Positions 5,917-6,514 of a stretch of 6,514 bases of DNA are shown here, piece after piece; position 1 is the stretch's first letter, and each line of letters starts with the position of its first letter. Source of the stretch: Arcobacter sp. UBA7394 (GTDB taxonomy: Bacteria; Campylobacterota; Campylobacteria; Campylobacterales; Arcobacteraceae); contig DKNG01000225.1 of NCBI GenBank assembly GCA_002470185.1, forward strand, positions 1-6,514, in the 5' to 3' direction. Made by a program: the position numbers and the translations under genes. The notes beneath the pieces are model-generated. The model saw only the letters and a program-made list of their open reading frames with translations. It made no database searches and was not told the DNA's origin.

Positions 5917-6514
5917 ATAGATCATCAATATTTTTTACAATTACAGTAAGTTTTATCATATCAATTATTTTAGTAATTACAAGTTTTATTGTATTAATGA
6001 CATATAATTATAATATGCAAGAAAAAGCACTTTTTGATAGGTATATTCCTATTGTTAAAAAAGTAATGCTAAAACATCATAGAGGTGCTTTAAACTATAA
6101 GTTTGCAAAGAGTTTAGAAGAACTTGATTATACAATGCTTGTTAAAAAAGGTGATATAAATGCAATTACTTATAATCCAAAAACAAAAGTATTAATTGAA
6201 CGAAAATCTAGAGAGCGAAACTCAGTATTTAGAGTATTAGAGTTAAATGATAAAAACTATATTTATATGAAAAGAAAAGGTCAAACACTTTTAATTAGAG
6301 ATAATAGACCAGCTGGTGAAAATAGTAATTTATATATCATCTTAGTTTTTGCAATAGTAATTATAACTATTATATTAATGTATTTAATTACATATAGAAA
6401 ACTAATGCCATTAAGAATATTAAAAGATAAGGTTAAAACCCTTGGAGATGAAAATTTTGATTTTGAGTGTTGTAATACGGAAGCTAAAGATGAAGTATCA
6501 CAGCTTGGTATGGA
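5913..6514 (+). CDS. Sensor histidine kinase, N-terminal part (3' end outside window)
   Basis: The first 200 codons of a membrane kinase cut by the right edge; the histidine and ATP-binding domains are not in the window. A transmembrane helix at about 6-29 and another at 139-160 flank a periplasmic domain of about 108 residues. After the second helix comes a HAMP-like linker with the conserved Pro166 and a closing DEV-x-x-LG segment. The periplasmic part is strongly basic and holds His55-His56 close to the first helix, but no obvious metal motif. The linker contains an adjacent pair Cys186-Cys187, which is uncommon there. The ATG overlaps the response regulator stop by 4 bases, so they form a cognate pair. 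The layout suits an ArsS- or CpxA-type sensor. The identity as a kinase rests on context plus membrane topology and HAMP, since no catalytic motif is visible. Confidence 0.88.
   Translation, partial: MNRSSIFFTITVSFIISIILVITSFIVLMTYNYNMQEKALFDRYIPIVKKVMLKHHRGALNYKFAKSLEELDYTMLVKKGDINAITYNPKTKVLIERKSRERNSVFRVLELNDKNYIYMKRKGQTLLIRDNRPAGENSNLYIILVFAIVIITIILMYLITYRKLMPLRILKDKVKTLGDENFDFECCNTEAKDEVSQLGM

Overview
The window is very AT-rich and looks like a chromosomal segment of a Campylobacterota (Epsilonproteobacteria) bacterium. Arcobacter or a close relative is my best guess. The grounds are base composition, short intergenic gaps, the style of the two-component pair and the mix of Cache/PAS/GGDEF signalling with periplasmic copper-handling genes. 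The genus is inferred, not proven. I see no RNA genes, insertion sequences, CRISPR arrays or phage genes, and no gene-free stretch exceeds 300 bases.

Layout. The left part (1-2870) is read on the minus strand. It holds a secreted DUF3179-family protein cut by the window's left edge, and upstream of it a 703-residue membrane diguanylate cyclase (two Cache-like repeats, a PAS domain and an intact GGEEF domain). A 236-base divergent intergenic region (2871-3106) separates this from everything to the right, which is on the plus strand. This region contains outward promoters and two inverted repeats.

The first plus-strand operon (3107-4658) encodes three proteins: a PCuAC periplasmic copper chaperone with an unusual Met/His/Cys tail, a membrane-anchored protein of no named family with conserved-looking Cys and Met positions, and a SCO1/SenC copper chaperone. 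It ends in a hairpin that overlaps the last stop codon. The operon most likely moves copper through the periplasm to a copper enzyme, such as a haem-copper terminal oxidase.

The second operon (4777 to beyond 6514) encodes a Spy/CpxP-like periplasmic protein with a Met/His-rich N-terminus, an OmpR-family response regulator starting at TTG, and a sensor histidine kinase cut by the right edge. The order is like a CpxP-CpxR-CpxA module.

The most interesting thread is regulatory. Both plus-strand operons have an extended -10 box of the form TGTYATAWT. In both, a TTAA element lies exactly 11 bases upstream of the -10 hexamer and is the last of a series repeated at about one helical turn. This suggests, but does not show, that one OmpR-type regulator, perhaps the one encoded here, controls both copper handling and the Spy-like protein.
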